A DNA stretch of 64,000 bases from Proteromonas lacertae (Eukaryota; Sar; Bigyra; Opalinata; Proteromonadidae): the NCBI GenBank assembly GCA_002245135.1, contig NGBS01000306.1, positions 1-64,000 of the forward strand, given 5' to 3'. The translations under genes were made by a program, and so were the position numbers. Below, in pieces: positions 34,938 to 47,264 of this stretch (position 1 is its first letter; every line of letters begins with the position of its first letter). The notes under the pieces were generated by a model that did no database searches, was not told the DNA's origin, and saw only the letters and a program-made list of their open reading frames with translations.

Positions 34938-36577
34938 TTATTCATAATTATCTGGAGTAATAACATCATCAATTTTCAAAATCATTCTTACTAATTGAGT
35001 AGCAAGCATCATTTGTTGTTGTTTAGATAATAAAGTCTCATAAACACCCTGTTTCTTCATATCGTCAGTCATTGATCCCATACAATCAACACCAATGAAG
35101 TGATTCTTTTCTTCAATCTGTCTAGCTTTCACTTCAGACAATGTAGTGATAGGTGATAAACCACAATTCTCAGCTAAAGCCATTGATATACCATCTAAAG
35201 CATCAGCAAATGCTCTAACAGCATATTGTTCAATACCTGATATCTTATCAGCTTCATCACTAATTGCAACTGAACAGGATACTTCAGGCAGAACCTCCTC
35301 CATATACAATTCTATTATCTTTAATAAGGTTTCTAGTTACACACATAGCATCCCATATTGAACGCTTTGCTTCATCTACAATCATCTTATTACCACCTCT
35401 GATAAAGCATGTCACTGTTTTTGTATTTGGACAGTTTTCTATTACTAATATCTTCTCATTAGTTGTACCATAAGTTACTTCTTTTACTTTACCACAGGTT
35501 CCGAGTTTCTCTTTAGAGATTTCTTCAAATCTTGGAACAATTCTTCCACCGGTAGCTATAGCGATTAATTCCATTTCTACACCACCTACCCATCTTACAG
35601 CTGGTAGATTGTTCTGTAATAATAAGTGATTAGCTTCATCATCAAATCCCCACTGGCAGATCACCATATTAGCACCAGATTTCTTGATTGAGTCAATCAT
35701 ATCAGTGAAATATTTCTGTTCATTGTGAGCTAATTTCTCATAATCCTCAGCTGATGTAATATCCAAGTGATGTTTTGTCTTTGGCTTGGGAGGCTCGAAT
35801 GGACATGTCAAAATTACCATTTTTGGATTTTCTATTTCCTTTGGCATTTGTGGGTGTGACCATTCTTTATCTAATATAATACCATTAATTAAGCAAGTAT
35901 CATGCAATTCACCTCCTGTCTTTGTATGTAATTTAATTAAGTCAAATTGTACATCTTTTCTATCAAGATCAGCAACACTTAATACAGCTTTAACTGCTAC
36001 TTCTGCCATATGACGTTTATATATATTCACAATTTTACTACTCAAAGTGGTCATAGCTGTTTTTATTAAAGGTTCATAATTGTCTTTACTGAATTCAACT
36101 CTGTCAGAAATGGTTTCTAAGTGTTTACAAGCTAAATCACAAGCTCTTTCAAATCCATCAGCAATACGTATTGGATGAATACCTTTATCGAGTAATTTTA
36201 AGGCTTGTTCTAACAAACATCCTGCTAATACTACAACTCCTGTTGTTCCATCACCAATTTCATCATCTTGAGATTGAGATAATTCGACCATTAATTTAGC
36301 AACTTGATGTTCTACATGCATTTCTTTTAATATTGTTGCACCATCATTTGAGACTGTTACTTCACCATCTGGATTTACTAACATCTTATCCATACCTTTT
36401 GGACCTAATGATGTCTTTAATGTATTAGCTACTGTGATTGCGGCTAAAATGTTTGACTATTATGTTAGAAACCATATATAATACTTTTTGAGCTGCTAAT
36501 CCCTTGACACGACTCTTCTTTCCTTGTTCCCTCATAATTATGAATGGACGACCATATTCATCAAAAACTAAACTCAT
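34938..36577 (-). CDS. CCT5: Chaperonin TCP-1 epsilon subunit (CCT5), one +1 frame change
   Basis: Exons complement(36485-36577, 34938-36456), intron 28 nt, about 536 residues. The N-terminus [18 protein letters not shown] and [14 protein letters not shown] are CCT-epsilon signatures; general group II chaperonin motifs are present ([54 protein letters not shown]). CCT folds actin and tubulin in the cytosol. The exon sum is 3n+1. Reading from the 5' end reaches TGA at 35284-35286 in YGGGSA-stop; moving one base gives [20 protein letters not shown], exactly colinear with the family ([20 protein letters not shown]) with no residue lost or gained. So the protein is preserved except for one surplus base in GCCTGAA. 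Confidence 0.95.
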
Positions 36578-37025
36578 GATTTATAAAAACTATTGAATAA
36601 TATTAATAATGAAAAGCTATTATAGATGGGAATATAAGAGAAATATTTAGAAAGCAAAAAATGCAACAAGAGGTTAGAAAAATAATAAATACATTTCAAA
36701 TGCTTTAAAAAGAGAAACGTTCAGTTATGCGATTACTAAAAAAACATTTTTAAAAATCAAAAATTAATAATGATATACAAACATTTTATGAAAAAATCAA
36801 AACAAATAAAAATACATTGAAACTATTAAATGTAGTAATTATTTCAAATAAACATAATTCAGTGTTGATATTTTTTTATAGTGAATGTTAATACATCAAT
36901 CCACTTTATGTAGCAAAGATAGATTCGCTGTATCGTTTTTGAAATGATCGAAATGATTATAGAAGAGATATAAGTTTCAATAATTTTATTCGTTTTAATT
37001 TTCGTTTTTTTCTATTTTTCTAAAA
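36578..37025. other. Intergenic stretch between divergent CCT5 and CFAP337-like genes
   Basis: About 450 bp, AT-rich, no coding frame. The right end has two TTCGTTTT copies (36989-36996 and 37001-37008) just before the CFAP337-like start. Confidence 0.45.
36989..37008 (+). promoter_or_regulatory. Paired TTCGTTTT motif upstream of the CFAP337-like gene
   Basis: Two copies 4 nt apart end 17 nt before ATG 37026, followed by a T-rich run. The same 8-mer stands upstream of several other starts in the window. Role as promoter or start-site element is inferred from recurrence. Confidence 0.4.
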
Positions 37026-40000
37026 ATGAGTGTAATGACTCTGATAGATTCCTCTAAATTAGGGGATATCAGGAAAGAATTTCGAAAATATAAGAATACA
37101 CTAGAAAAGTTTAGATTTGTGCAAGTATTAATGAATTACCTACCGAAAGCATTAAAAAGAGATAAGAATTTTGATAGAACTGAAACTGTGAAACAAATTT
37201 TAGATTTATTTCATCAAGTATATTTGATAATTATATATTTTATTTATAGATTGATGTAACTGGAGAAGAAGTTATTCATTGGGATTCATTTTCTGCATAT
37301 TGTATAGAAGCCGGTATGGCAGCAGTGCTACGAATAAAACCACTACCAGATGAAATATATACAGTATTAGACTTTGATGATGTAGAAACTAAAGGTTCCT
37401 ATATTAGTTGTTGTACATATATACCAGAATTAGATAGAATAATAGTAGGAGAATATGGTAGTTTAATACCAAAGACATATATTCAAGAAGGTGATAATAT
37501 TGTGCCATCTTACACATTACATGATAATTCTCTTTATGGATCTTGTATTCCGTATGAAAAAGCAACTGATAATTGTCCTTTATGTGTTATTTATATGGAG
37601 GGATATAGTATAAATATAATTTTAATTATTAAAAATGAATAGATATTGTTTGTGTCTCAGATTCAGCATTAACTCTCTCTTTTTGGTATATTCCACCAAG
37701 AAATGCAATAAAAGAACAAAGAAAAACACTCTCAGAACCAATAAAGGCTCGTCTAATAGCAAGCTATCCTGTAGATACATCTCATCTTCACATGTGTTTT
37801 GATTATCAATCAAAAAGACTATTTGCTGTTGGAGGAAGTAAAGTAATATCCTCCTATCGAGTAACAGGTGAAAACCCACAAATATCATTATATGTAGAGA
37901 AATTACCCAATTTAGTTGGTCATCAAGATGTAGTGGAAGATATAGTATTAGTTCCAGATCAACATACACTAATATCATGTGGTTTGGATCATCAAATTTT
38001 ATTTTGGTCATTATTAACTAATAAAGTGAGAGATAAAAGGGTTGGTCATACAAGAGGTATTAAATGTTTAGCCTATTGTAAAAACACTGGTAAGCACGGT
38101 TTATTATTATCAGGAGGTTATGATTGTTTATTATTTGGTTGGGATATATCAGGAGGTATAGCAGAACCAATATTTAAAATCAATCACTCACTGGGAGGTC
38201 ATTTTTACCCAATATTTAAGATTAGTTTATTATATGATAGAAAAGAAGCAGTAACAATTGATATTGAAGGTAATATGAAGTTATGGAATATTGATATGAA
38301 AGATACAATTGAAACAGCTGATAGACATTATCAATCATTTGGTTTAGGAGATGGTCCAAGAGGTACTCCAAATTTTATACCACGAGATATGGCTATAACT
38401 AATAATAATATGATAATTGGTGGAGGTATAAGATTATATTTATTTAAAATTGTTCCATTTGTTCATATTGTGTATGATCCTATTCAAGTTTTGTATAATC
38501 ATCGATCATTAACTACTGCTATTGTGTTTTCTGATAAGATTTTGATAGTATCTATGAATACTAGAGAAGTATTACATACTTATATACTTCCAGAAGAAAA
38601 TATTTCAATAACAAAAGTTACATTGGATCATAGAGATAGAAAGTTACTAGTAGGTACAAATGTAGGTAAAATATTTTGTATAAGTTATATAAATGGTGCA
38701 TTAATGAAAGTATATGAACCACAAAAGAATGAAATATCAGGTATTGTTTATTCAGGTCCAGATTTAGCTCTTATTTCAATATCATGGGATAGATCGTTAT
38801 ATATTCATAATGATGAAATTAATCCACCAAAATTGATGAGATGTTTAAAGAATGTGCAATGTACTGAGATTACAGCTGTTGCGCTTGATGAATATAGTGG
38901 AATTGTAGCTATAGGATCTGGATTTGGTGAAATTAAATTATATGATTTTCAATATTTTAATGAATTACAAATGACTTGTCAAGCTGATCAAAATGTATTA
39001 ATTGGATTAGTATTTTTGAAATTATATCCAGTTGTTATATCTATTGATATTAAAGGTAATTTATGGGCATGGAAAGCAATGAGGAAAGTAAAATGGACTA
39101 GATTTATGAGTAAATGGAAAATTGATTATCCAGAAATTCCCTTAACCGAAGCACCTTATCTTGCAAGTTTTAAATTGATTGAATTAGATTATGATCATAT
39201 TTATTTATACGTTGGTGATAGTTTAGGTGATATTTATAGATGGAATTTAGCTCATCTCGTTCATGCATTCAATACACCAAAAACTACATCATTTCCAGCT
39301 CCAAGAGATCAACCAACCTATAGTGCTAAAAGAATTACTGATGTTGATTTATTTAAAGAAAAGTATGTTATAGTTTATTTATTTAATATTATTATAGTTT
39401 AACAAATCCACCACCATTACCACCCAGTTTAAAGTCAACTCATGAAAATTTGATCTTTCCTGATTTCATCAATAAATGGCATGCTCATAATGGAACTGTC
39501 ACTTCCTTAGAATACTGTTATGATAATCCATGTATCGTATCATGTGGTACTGATAATAAAGCATTCATATGGAGTTTAGATGGTGAAAAGATTGATATAT
39601 TATATGAATATGATGTGAATTTCAAGAATGTTCCTTATAAATATCACATTGATACTGAAGAAAGAGAAGAAATGCAAAATAGTCAAGCAAATGCACTTTT
39701 AGATGGAGTATATTATTATTATTATTATTATTATTATATTGTAGATGAAACATAGTTGTTGTTTGTCAAGAACATATAGAGATTCAGTTGTTACTACAGA
39801 AACAGAAGATGAATTAGAAGATTTATCAGACTTAATGAAACAAGAAGAGAATTTGAGAATATTGATTGATACTGCTGAAAAAGCTAGAAAAAGGGAAGGA
39901 ATAAAAGGGTATATATAATTACATATTTATTGATTATTTATTTATATAAATATATAGAAAGAGAAGAATGAGTATTTTAGCACAAGGTGTTTTAGGTATT

Positions 40001-42078
40001 GAATCTCCAAATGGTGATTTAGCACAATCCAGAAGAAATTTATTAAAGAAAATGAATACAATAAAGAAAATTGCCAAGAAAAGAGGAAAGACACATAAAG
40101 GAATATTGAAATTAGATGGTAATTGGAATACAAACGAAGAAGTTCCACCAATAACAGTATTAGATCCAAATGATCCATTGAATTATGGTCCAAACAGTAT
40201 AAATGCAAAGAGAGAATTATATACAAATTATTATAAAGAAATGGATTCATTTGCAACAGCAAAAATCAGATATGAAAAGAGAAAAGAAGATCTAAAACAT
40301 TATGATGTTCCTGAATTTGTAGAAGATACTTTAGAAGAAAGAAGAAGAAAAAGTCCACCAAAGAAAGATATTTCATATATGTATTTATTTATTTATTTGT
40401 TATTATTATTATTAATAGTGCAATAAATCGTTCTTCTGTTTGTAAAACTCCACTTCGTTGTCCAACTCCACCAATGCATCATGAATCAAGTGGTGATGAT
40501 TTATATGAATATGAAATAACAAGTCCAATGAGATTATCAAGACAAGTTGCTGCCTTAAGACAGTCTGTTCCTGTATTACAGAATGATAATAAAAAGTCGT
40601 CATTAATTAGAGATAGACCAGCAACATCAATTGAAATTCCAGCGTTGAAGTATATCCCAAGAGTTGGATCTCCATTATGTAATGAAACAAAAAATTCAGA
40701 TTCAGGACAATTACCAATTCAAAATTCAAGTTTATCAACTATTGATGAATATCCATCTACCAATACATTAGATACTCCATCTTCAATTGCTACTCCATCA
40801 TCATTACTTACTCCATCTAAACCGCGAAGATCTGATTTTATTAGATTTGGGTTATTGAAAACAGATTCAAATGGTAGTATGTTAAATACAGCAACAACCA
40901 CAACTCCATCAACAAGAAATGATAGTACAATATTAGATTTAACAAAAGAACATGAGCATTTCATTACATTACCAAAACTTAACAAAAAGAGGAATAAAAG
41001 AAGAAAGAAGGGAAAGAAGAAGAAAGATGATGATTTAGCTGATATTACTCTTGATACTGTGAAAATACCAAAAGTAAAGAAACCATCAATTCAAACATTA
41101 TGGGAAGCAATTCAATCAATTAAAAACAAAAGAAAGAAGAAGGAATTTTACACTCATCATCATACAATGAATACATTTGAAGAAATTGATGAAGATATTG
41201 AAAAGACAAAAGAAAGAATCAAAACATTTGGCTATAAAATAGAAGGAAGAGGAAGAAATTCAGTTTATAGAAGAACTTCATTAAGTGCAAGGAAAAGTAC
41301 TGTTGTATGATTTTATCTATTATATTTATTTATTGTTAATAGTCTGATTATTGGAGAGGTAGTCTCATTTCTGATGGTTCAAGTTCACGTAGTTCAAGAG
41401 TAAGTTTTATGTGTTGTAATGAGAAATACGATTTAGAAACATTATGTTATATTTATCGTAAGAAAGCTTATGGAACTGTTGAGAGGAGAGAAGCAATGCA
41501 ATTGAAGAAAGCTATTAGAGATATGGATATGGATGGAAGTGGAGTGTATATTTATAATATTATATATTATTATTATTAGAATATCTGTTGAAGAATTTTT
41601 GAACAATTATAATGGTGGTGCATTAAGTTTGGCTGTGAAACAGAGATTCCAATCTATTTTCCATCAAAATGATGATATTTTATCTGTTGGAGAATTTGTT
41701 CAAGCGATGTATCCGAAGTTAAATAAAAAAGATACAGATGAATTAACTATTTATCTTACAACCAAACCTCCTGATTTAGTGAAGTATGAAGAATTAGATG
41801 AAGTTGATCCAGAAATTCAAGAACAATTGAAAGACTTATTTAAAGTATATTCAGATGGAAAAGATACTATTACTATACAAGATATATTTGATGGATTAAG
41901 TGGAGTTGCTGAATTATATTCGAAAGGATGTTATGGTGATAAATGGATTACTGAAGGCGAGATTATTAGTTATTTTGGACATGATTTCAATGAACAACAG
42001 GAATTGAATGTGAAAGATTTTATTTTATTTATGAGTGATGTATTTCCATTGAAACCTTCAATTGATGCTATTGGATAA
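37026..42078 (+). CDS. Axonemal WD40/EF-hand protein, CFAP337/WDR49-like
   Basis: Nine exons (37026-37217, 37250-37607, 37643-39362, 39398-39707, 39745-39908, 39958-40380, 40419-41304, 41343-41545, 41580-42078) give 1,584 residues; introns are 32 to 49 nt and all joins are in frame. An N-terminal EF-hand-like helix (FHQIDVTGEEVIHWDSF) is followed by about ten WD repeats in two propellers (GHQDVVEDIVLVPD, GHTRGIKCLAYCK, HNGTVTSLEYCYDNPCIVSC), then a Ser/Thr-rich and basic linker and a C-terminal pair of EF hands, one with a complete loop DMDMDGSGVISVEE. This order fits CFAP337 (WDR49/WDR64) proteins of the axoneme. The exact orthologue is inferred; a ciliary WD/EF protein is secure. Confidence 0.82.
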
Positions 42079-42243
42079 GTGAAAATGTGACTAATCGTTT
42101 AACAATTAATTTAATAATTATTTTTGTTTTATTAACATGTGTGTTTGTTGATATATTATAAAATATTTAGAAGAGATTTTGTTAATGAAATTTTATTTAT
42201 TTAATAAAAATATAGTGGTTTTAAATTTGGGTATTTTTTTCAA

Positions 42244-43451
42244 ATGAATATTTATTCTCTCATTTATTTCTATCTAGGCATATTCTCTGTGTCTGTAATT
42301 GTGTATTTTTTCTTATTCATCATTTTATAGTGTAGCATCTTGTACTCGTTTATTCACATCAAACTTAGGTGATGGATTTTGTGATTGTAAGTTATTAATA
42401 TAAATTATATTATAGATATTAAAGACAAAATATCGAGATTATCATTCTTAATCATGTTTTCTATAGTACCTTGTTATTTTTCACCTTATTTATGGATTGT
42501 AGTTGTTATATATTCTTTTTTCTATCTTGATGGAAGTGAAAGGCTAAAATTAAGGTATATTATTGTATTATAAAATATAATAGGCCAAGTAAATTTGTTA
42601 GAACTTGGAGAATATGGAAATGGCTATGTGAGAGATTTAATGCAGAAATAAAATGTGATTCTCAGCTAGATAAAGATGAATCATATATATTTATATGTCA
42701 TCCGCATGGTTTATTACCACTTGGTTTTGTTTCAACAGTATTATCTCCAAATTGTGGAATTGAAGAAATAACAAATAACAGAATTCATTTAATAGTTTCA
42801 AGTATTATTTTCTTAGTTCCATTATACAGGTATAATATATATTTTTATAATTATTTTATATTAAATAGAGATTTAGCATTAAGTGGTAATTGTTGTGAAG
42901 CTCGAAGAAGTACTGCAAATAAATTATTAGAAAAAAAGAAATCAATAGCAATAATGCTAGGTGGAGCAAAAGAAGCACTTTATATTGATAATAGTAAAGA
43001 TAATTTAATACATAAAAATACTATTATAATCAATAGAAAACATGTTGGATTTATTAGATTAGCTTTGCAAACAGGAACTTCAATTGTACCTGTTTTTACA
43101 TTTGGTGAAAATTATTTATTTGATGTAGTTCCAATATCAAAATATCCTTTATTTTATCAAAAGTTCAATTTATTTATGATTAAAGTATAATTATAATATT
43201 GGTTTCTATGTATTTATTTTATATAGTATTTTGGATTTTGTTTGCCAATATTCAAGAATATAATTCCAATGAAAAAGAAGGTTTTAACTGTATTTGGTGA
43301 GCCAATAAAAGTAGAAAAGAAAGAGAATTATAATGATGAAGATGTTTATACGATATTTGATATATATAAATCAAAGATAGAAGAATTGTTTAATAAATAC
43401 AAGACTGAGTATAATAGTGAAGTAGAAGAAGTATTAGAAATAATTGAATAA
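42244..43451 (+). CDS. DGAT2/MOGAT-family acyltransferase
   Basis: Exons 42244-42302, 42331-42386, 42416-42554, 42584-42829, 42869-43184, 43227-43451 give 346 residues, introns 28 to 42 nt. After an N-terminal hydrophobic segment and a second hairpin-like one (LSFLIMFSIVPCYF / LWIVVVIYSFFYL) comes the DGAT2 catalytic block: YIFICHPHGLLPLGF with the essential HPHG, LALSGNCCEARRS, the conserved IMLGGAKEALY (GGxxE), RKHVGFIRLALQTG and IVPVFTFGENYLF, and a final FGEPI. The family makes triacylglycerol or related esters from diacylglycerol and acyl-CoA in the ER and on lipid droplets. Which acyl acceptor cannot be told. Confidence 0.92.
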
Positions 43452-43478
43452 TTTAAACAAAACACATATTTTATATAT

Positions 43479-44177
43479 TTATAATGATATTAGATTTTTC
43501 ACTATTTCTTCCCAATCCTTACATCTAATAACATTTGAAGGTAAATCATCGTTTTTCTTATTCCAAGGATAATCTCCAAATAATAATATTTGTTCTAAAG
43601 TCGATGAACACTATTACAAAATTAAAATTTAAAAAAAAATATATATACATCTTTAGCATATTTCAAAGAATCATCAATTAAACAAAAGGCATTCACTTGT
43701 TTACACATATCTTTCTTAGACATTTTAGTACCTTCCATACCATAATGATTTCCAAATACAATATCTTTAAAACAATTAGGAAATGTGTCATTTATGAAGT
43801 TTACTGTTTTATCTTTCAATATATGCTGTCTAGAAGTAACTACAACTAAGTCATAGTGATCCTTCAGTTTTTTAATCCCTTCAACACAACCTGGAACTAA
43901 CTGAATTTTGGCAAATTCTTGTGATTCAAAAAACTTATAGACTTTTTCTTGGCACTATTTATACAATTAGCATGACAAATTATACATCATCATAATTGCC
44001 ACCCCATACATCATAGAATTCATAACTAAAGAAATCATCTTCTTTCAAATTAGTTCCATAATTCTTGTTGTGAAATTCTGCTAAAGGACGAACAAAATAC
44101 ATTAAAACCTAATACATAATAATGAACAAATAATCTACTTCGTCAATATCAACTGCAATAACTCTTTTATTGGACAT
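43479..44177 (-). CDS. HAD-superfamily 5'-nucleotidase, NT5C type (copy 1)
   Basis: Exons complement(44139-44177, 43986-44108, 43649-43954, 43479-43610) give 199 residues, introns 30, 31 and 38 nt. HAD motif I is VIAVDIDEVL, motif II is LVVVTSR, and motif III/IV region NAFCLIDDSLKYA with paired Asp; LLFGDYPWN is typical of the NT5C (5'(3')-deoxyribonucleotidase) family. It probably dephosphorylates nucleotides in the cytosol, though substrates within this family vary. The second HAD motif I acid is followed by Glu rather than Gly (DIDEV). It is the downstream member of a tandem pair; the upstream copy has the same exon phases at three of four joins. Confidence 0.82.
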
Positions 44178-44377
44178 TTGTTTATATATTGCAGAAAATA
44201 ACCGAAATATATTGATTAAAATTGTGAAATACTCCTAAATATGGAATAAAAGGATTAAATTCAAAATAGAAATTAATCTCAAAAAATAGATTCGTTTAAA
44301 TATTTGTATTTTCTTTTTTTTCTCCTCATTCATTCAAATAAATCAAATAATATCATGCAAATATATTATAAAATAAA

Positions 44378-45039
44378 TTAAGGAATCAAAACTTTCAATA
44401 CTTCATCCCAATTTTTACATCTAACAACATTTTTTGGTAATTTTTCATTTGTTCTATTCCATGCATAATCTCCAAATAAAATAACCTTTTCAAGAGAAGG
44501 TGCACATTCTGTAACATATTTCAAAGAGTCATCTATTAAACAAAATGCATTTTCTTTAACACATATATCTTTCTTCTCTTTCCTATCATCACTAGTGAAT
44601 AATATTTTCTTAAAACAGTTTGGAAACTCTTTATTTATCATATTTATTGTCCTAGTTTTCATTACACTTTCTCTAGATGTTACTACTACCAAATCATAAT
44701 AATCTTTTAGTTTTTTAATTCCTTCAAAACTGCCGGGAACCATAGGGCTCTAAAAATATACTTGCAATTATACAAATTTAAAATAATCAGTGTCAATATA
44801 TTCGTAAACATATTTCAAACACTAGAAATTAAGCAATAAAAGTATACTTCCTGATATGAACATTTCCATGTATCAGAAAATGCATATGAGTGGTAATCTT
44901 CTTCTGTCAACTTTGTCTGGTATTTCTCATTCATATATTTGCTTATTCCTCTCACAAAATATTGTAACACCTAATTCAATAACAGAATGTATTAAATTAC
45001 TTCATCACAATCTACAGCAATAGTTTTTCTTTGACTCAT
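44378..45039 (-). CDS. HAD-superfamily 5'-nucleotidase, NT5C type (copy 2)
   Basis: Exons complement(45001-45039, 44848-44970, 44774-44821, 44378-44749) give 193 residues, introns 30, 26 and 24 nt. Motif I TIAVDCDEVL, motif II LVVVTSRES, and NAFCLIDDSLKYV with LFGDYAWN match copy 1 throughout; EGIKKLKD and DLVVVTSR are identical in both. The first two introns are at the same positions as in copy 1, showing a tandem duplication. It differs by an extra 24-nt intron before SPMVPGSFEG, among the smallest here. It is divergent from the calmodulin-like gene, with 109 bp between starts. Confidence 0.82.
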
Positions 45040-45115
45040 TGAAAAGAAAAATAAAGAAATAAACTCTGACCAAAAATTACAAGTAAATTACAAACTAACC
45101 GTTTTTAGTTTTATT

Positions 45116-45123
45116 TTCGTTTT
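45116..45123 (+). promoter_or_regulatory. TTCGTTTT motif upstream of the calmodulin-like gene
   Basis: The motif lies 25 nt before ATG 45149 in the 109-bp region shared with the divergent nucleotidase gene. Promoter role is inferred from recurrence. Confidence 0.35.
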
Positions 45124-45148
45124 TCTCGTTATAGGAAGCAATAGAGAA

Positions 45149-45764
45149 ATGTCTGACAGTGAAGAAGAAGTTACACAACCACCACCAGAACCAAAGCCAG
45201 CACCAAATTCACCAATAGTATTTTTTATACTTCATTTTTGTTAGAAAAAAGGAATAGCAGTAAGTGAGGAAGAACTTCAAGCTACTTTTGATTTTCTTGA
45301 TCCTGACAAAACAGGTAAAATAACACTACATTCTCTTAAAGTATTTGTGTTTATTTGAGAATATGATAGACTAAAATGGCTCCTTTTTATAAAGATATGA
45401 ACATAAAAGAATATAAATTTTTATTGGATGGTCAAAATGAAATAACAAGAGAAGACTTAAGAAATTTATTAATAGACAATGATCTAGAAAACTTTGATCC
45501 AGTTTCTGAAGCATTCAAAGTATATGACCCAACAGGAACAGGATTTGTTGATATGAAGAATCTAAAGATGATTTTTGAGAAATTAGGAATGCCAGAGCTT
45601 ACAGAAGATGATATTAATATTATTGTATAATGAATAGTTGTAATATATTATAGATTGAAGTTTGTGATAGTGATAAAGATGGTAAAATAAATATAAATGA
45701 TTTTAGGAATTTATTATCATTCAAACCTAATATTCCAACAACTGTTGAACCACCACCTCAATAA
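45149..45764 (+). CDS. Calmodulin/centrin-like EF-hand protein
   Basis: Exons 45149-45217, 45245-45340, 45370-45624 and 45654-45764 give 176 residues, introns 27 to 29 nt. Four EF-hand units are visible: the first FDFLDPDKTGKITLHSL with an incomplete loop, the second degenerate (GQNEITREDLRNLL), the third FKVYDPTGTGFVDMKNL, and the fourth CDSDKDGKININDFRNL, which has a complete calcium loop. The N-terminus is Pro/Glu-rich and the C-terminus PPPQ. It is probably a calcium sensor; with cilia genes nearby a flagellar role is possible but not shown. Confidence 0.8.
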
Positions 45765-45825
45765 TTAATTATTTAATTTATTTTAATAGCAAGGTTGTAT
45801 AAATAGAGGGAAAAAAATAAATGAT

Positions 45826-47179
45826 TTATAATTCACTTTCATAATCTACATTAAAATACTTCAATTCTTCCTTCAGTCTATTTACTTCTGATTGTGTACA
45901 TACAATTGGAGTAATAAAATCGATTAAATATACACACATTCCATTCTCTTTTACTGATTTTATTCCTTCTTGAGTATCACAAATCAACTTCACTTTTGTA
46001 ACTCTTTTTTTGCCATTTGGACATAAATCTTGGCTTAAATATATCATTTTGTTATTCTTCCATCCAATAAATGAACCAATAAATGTCTCTGGTGGTTTTT
46101 CAACAATTTCATTAGGATTTCTTTTACTATAACCATCTCTTGAACTATTTACAATAAAAATAAAAATAATGAAATAAATAAAATAAAATAAATACATATC
46201 CATTAAATAATCCCATCTAGCTGAATCTACATGTCTCTGTAATACATAATTAAATGGACAAAGGTCATATTGATATATTTTCATTTCAGCTGTAAATGAT
46301 CCACCTCTTATTTCCATTTCATCCATTCCTCTTGATTTATAGCAATGTGTGACTAAGGCATAATATCTGTAATTCTTCCCATAATTGTGTTTTAAGATTT
46401 GTTGAACTTGATATCCTTGCACTATATCATATTAATATGATATAAAAATAATAATAAAAATACTTTGTAATTGTTGATATTGTTTTTGTCTAATGTAATA
46501 TAAATAATTTAAAAAATATATATACAAAGTAGTAAATTCACTCATTTTTTCTGGATTTCTTTTAATTTGTGATTGTAATTTATACAATTGTGAATATAGC
46601 GTCTTGTTTTGTTGTTGCAGTTGTTGAAATTGTGTTTGTAGGTTTTTATATTGATTTGGTGCTTCTTTTATTCGATCTTTTGCTAATTCTATTCCTTTTT
46701 CTGTTAGTTTTAATTTATCTTTAAGAGACTGTACATATGAATTAAAATCACTTTTACAGTGATTTTGACATTTCAATGAAGGAGATTCATCACTAAAATA
46801 TAACTAAATATATTTATATACCTTCCATCACAACAATCACATATACCATCTTGATATTTAGAAGATCCAATTTTGATAAAGCTATTTTACTAAAAACCAT
46901 TGCAATACTCTGTATTATTGTGTGGATTTATGCAAAATATATAGCCATTTGAACAAGCAGAAGTCAAAAACTCATCTGTTCCATCTTCACAATCACAAAA
47001 ATTATCATTTACATATTTTATTGGAATTATCCTATTTTTGTCACAAGTCCAAGTGTCTCTTAATAATTTCTCTTTAATATCCTCTGGTAGGTTTATTGAT
47101 TTAGCACAAACTATAGTGAACTAGATAATAAAGCCAAAAAAAAACATACTAGTGTTATAAACAGCAATATATTATTCAT
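45826..47179 (-). CDS. Glucosidase II beta subunit (PRKCSH-like)
   Basis: Exons complement(47150-47179, 46822-47120, 46526-46792, 46464-46489, 46196-46421, 45826-46144), introns 29 to 51 nt, about 385 residues. A short hydrophobic signal-type start precedes the cysteine-rich LDL-receptor-like pair: KYVNDNFCDCEDGTDE and KYQDGICDCCDGSDE, the calcium-binding signature of this protein. A coiled coil follows, then an MRH-type mannose-binding domain at the C-terminus (FIGWKNNKMIYLSQDLC, KVKLICDTQEGIKSVKE, CVYLIDFITPIVC). The protein retains and guides glucosidase II alpha in ER N-glycan trimming. Within exon 2 two in-frame stops (TAG TAA) lie at about 46882-46893; treating GTAAAATAG (46882-46890) as removed gives YCNGFYFIKIGSSKYQDG in frame. 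See findings. Confidence 0.82.
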
Positions 47180-47264
47180 TTTTTAAGAATATTCTTCTGA
47201 CCTGTAATTATTACTGAATTGACATAGTAATATTGTTTTAGAGAAGAATTATTCTAAACTGTGT

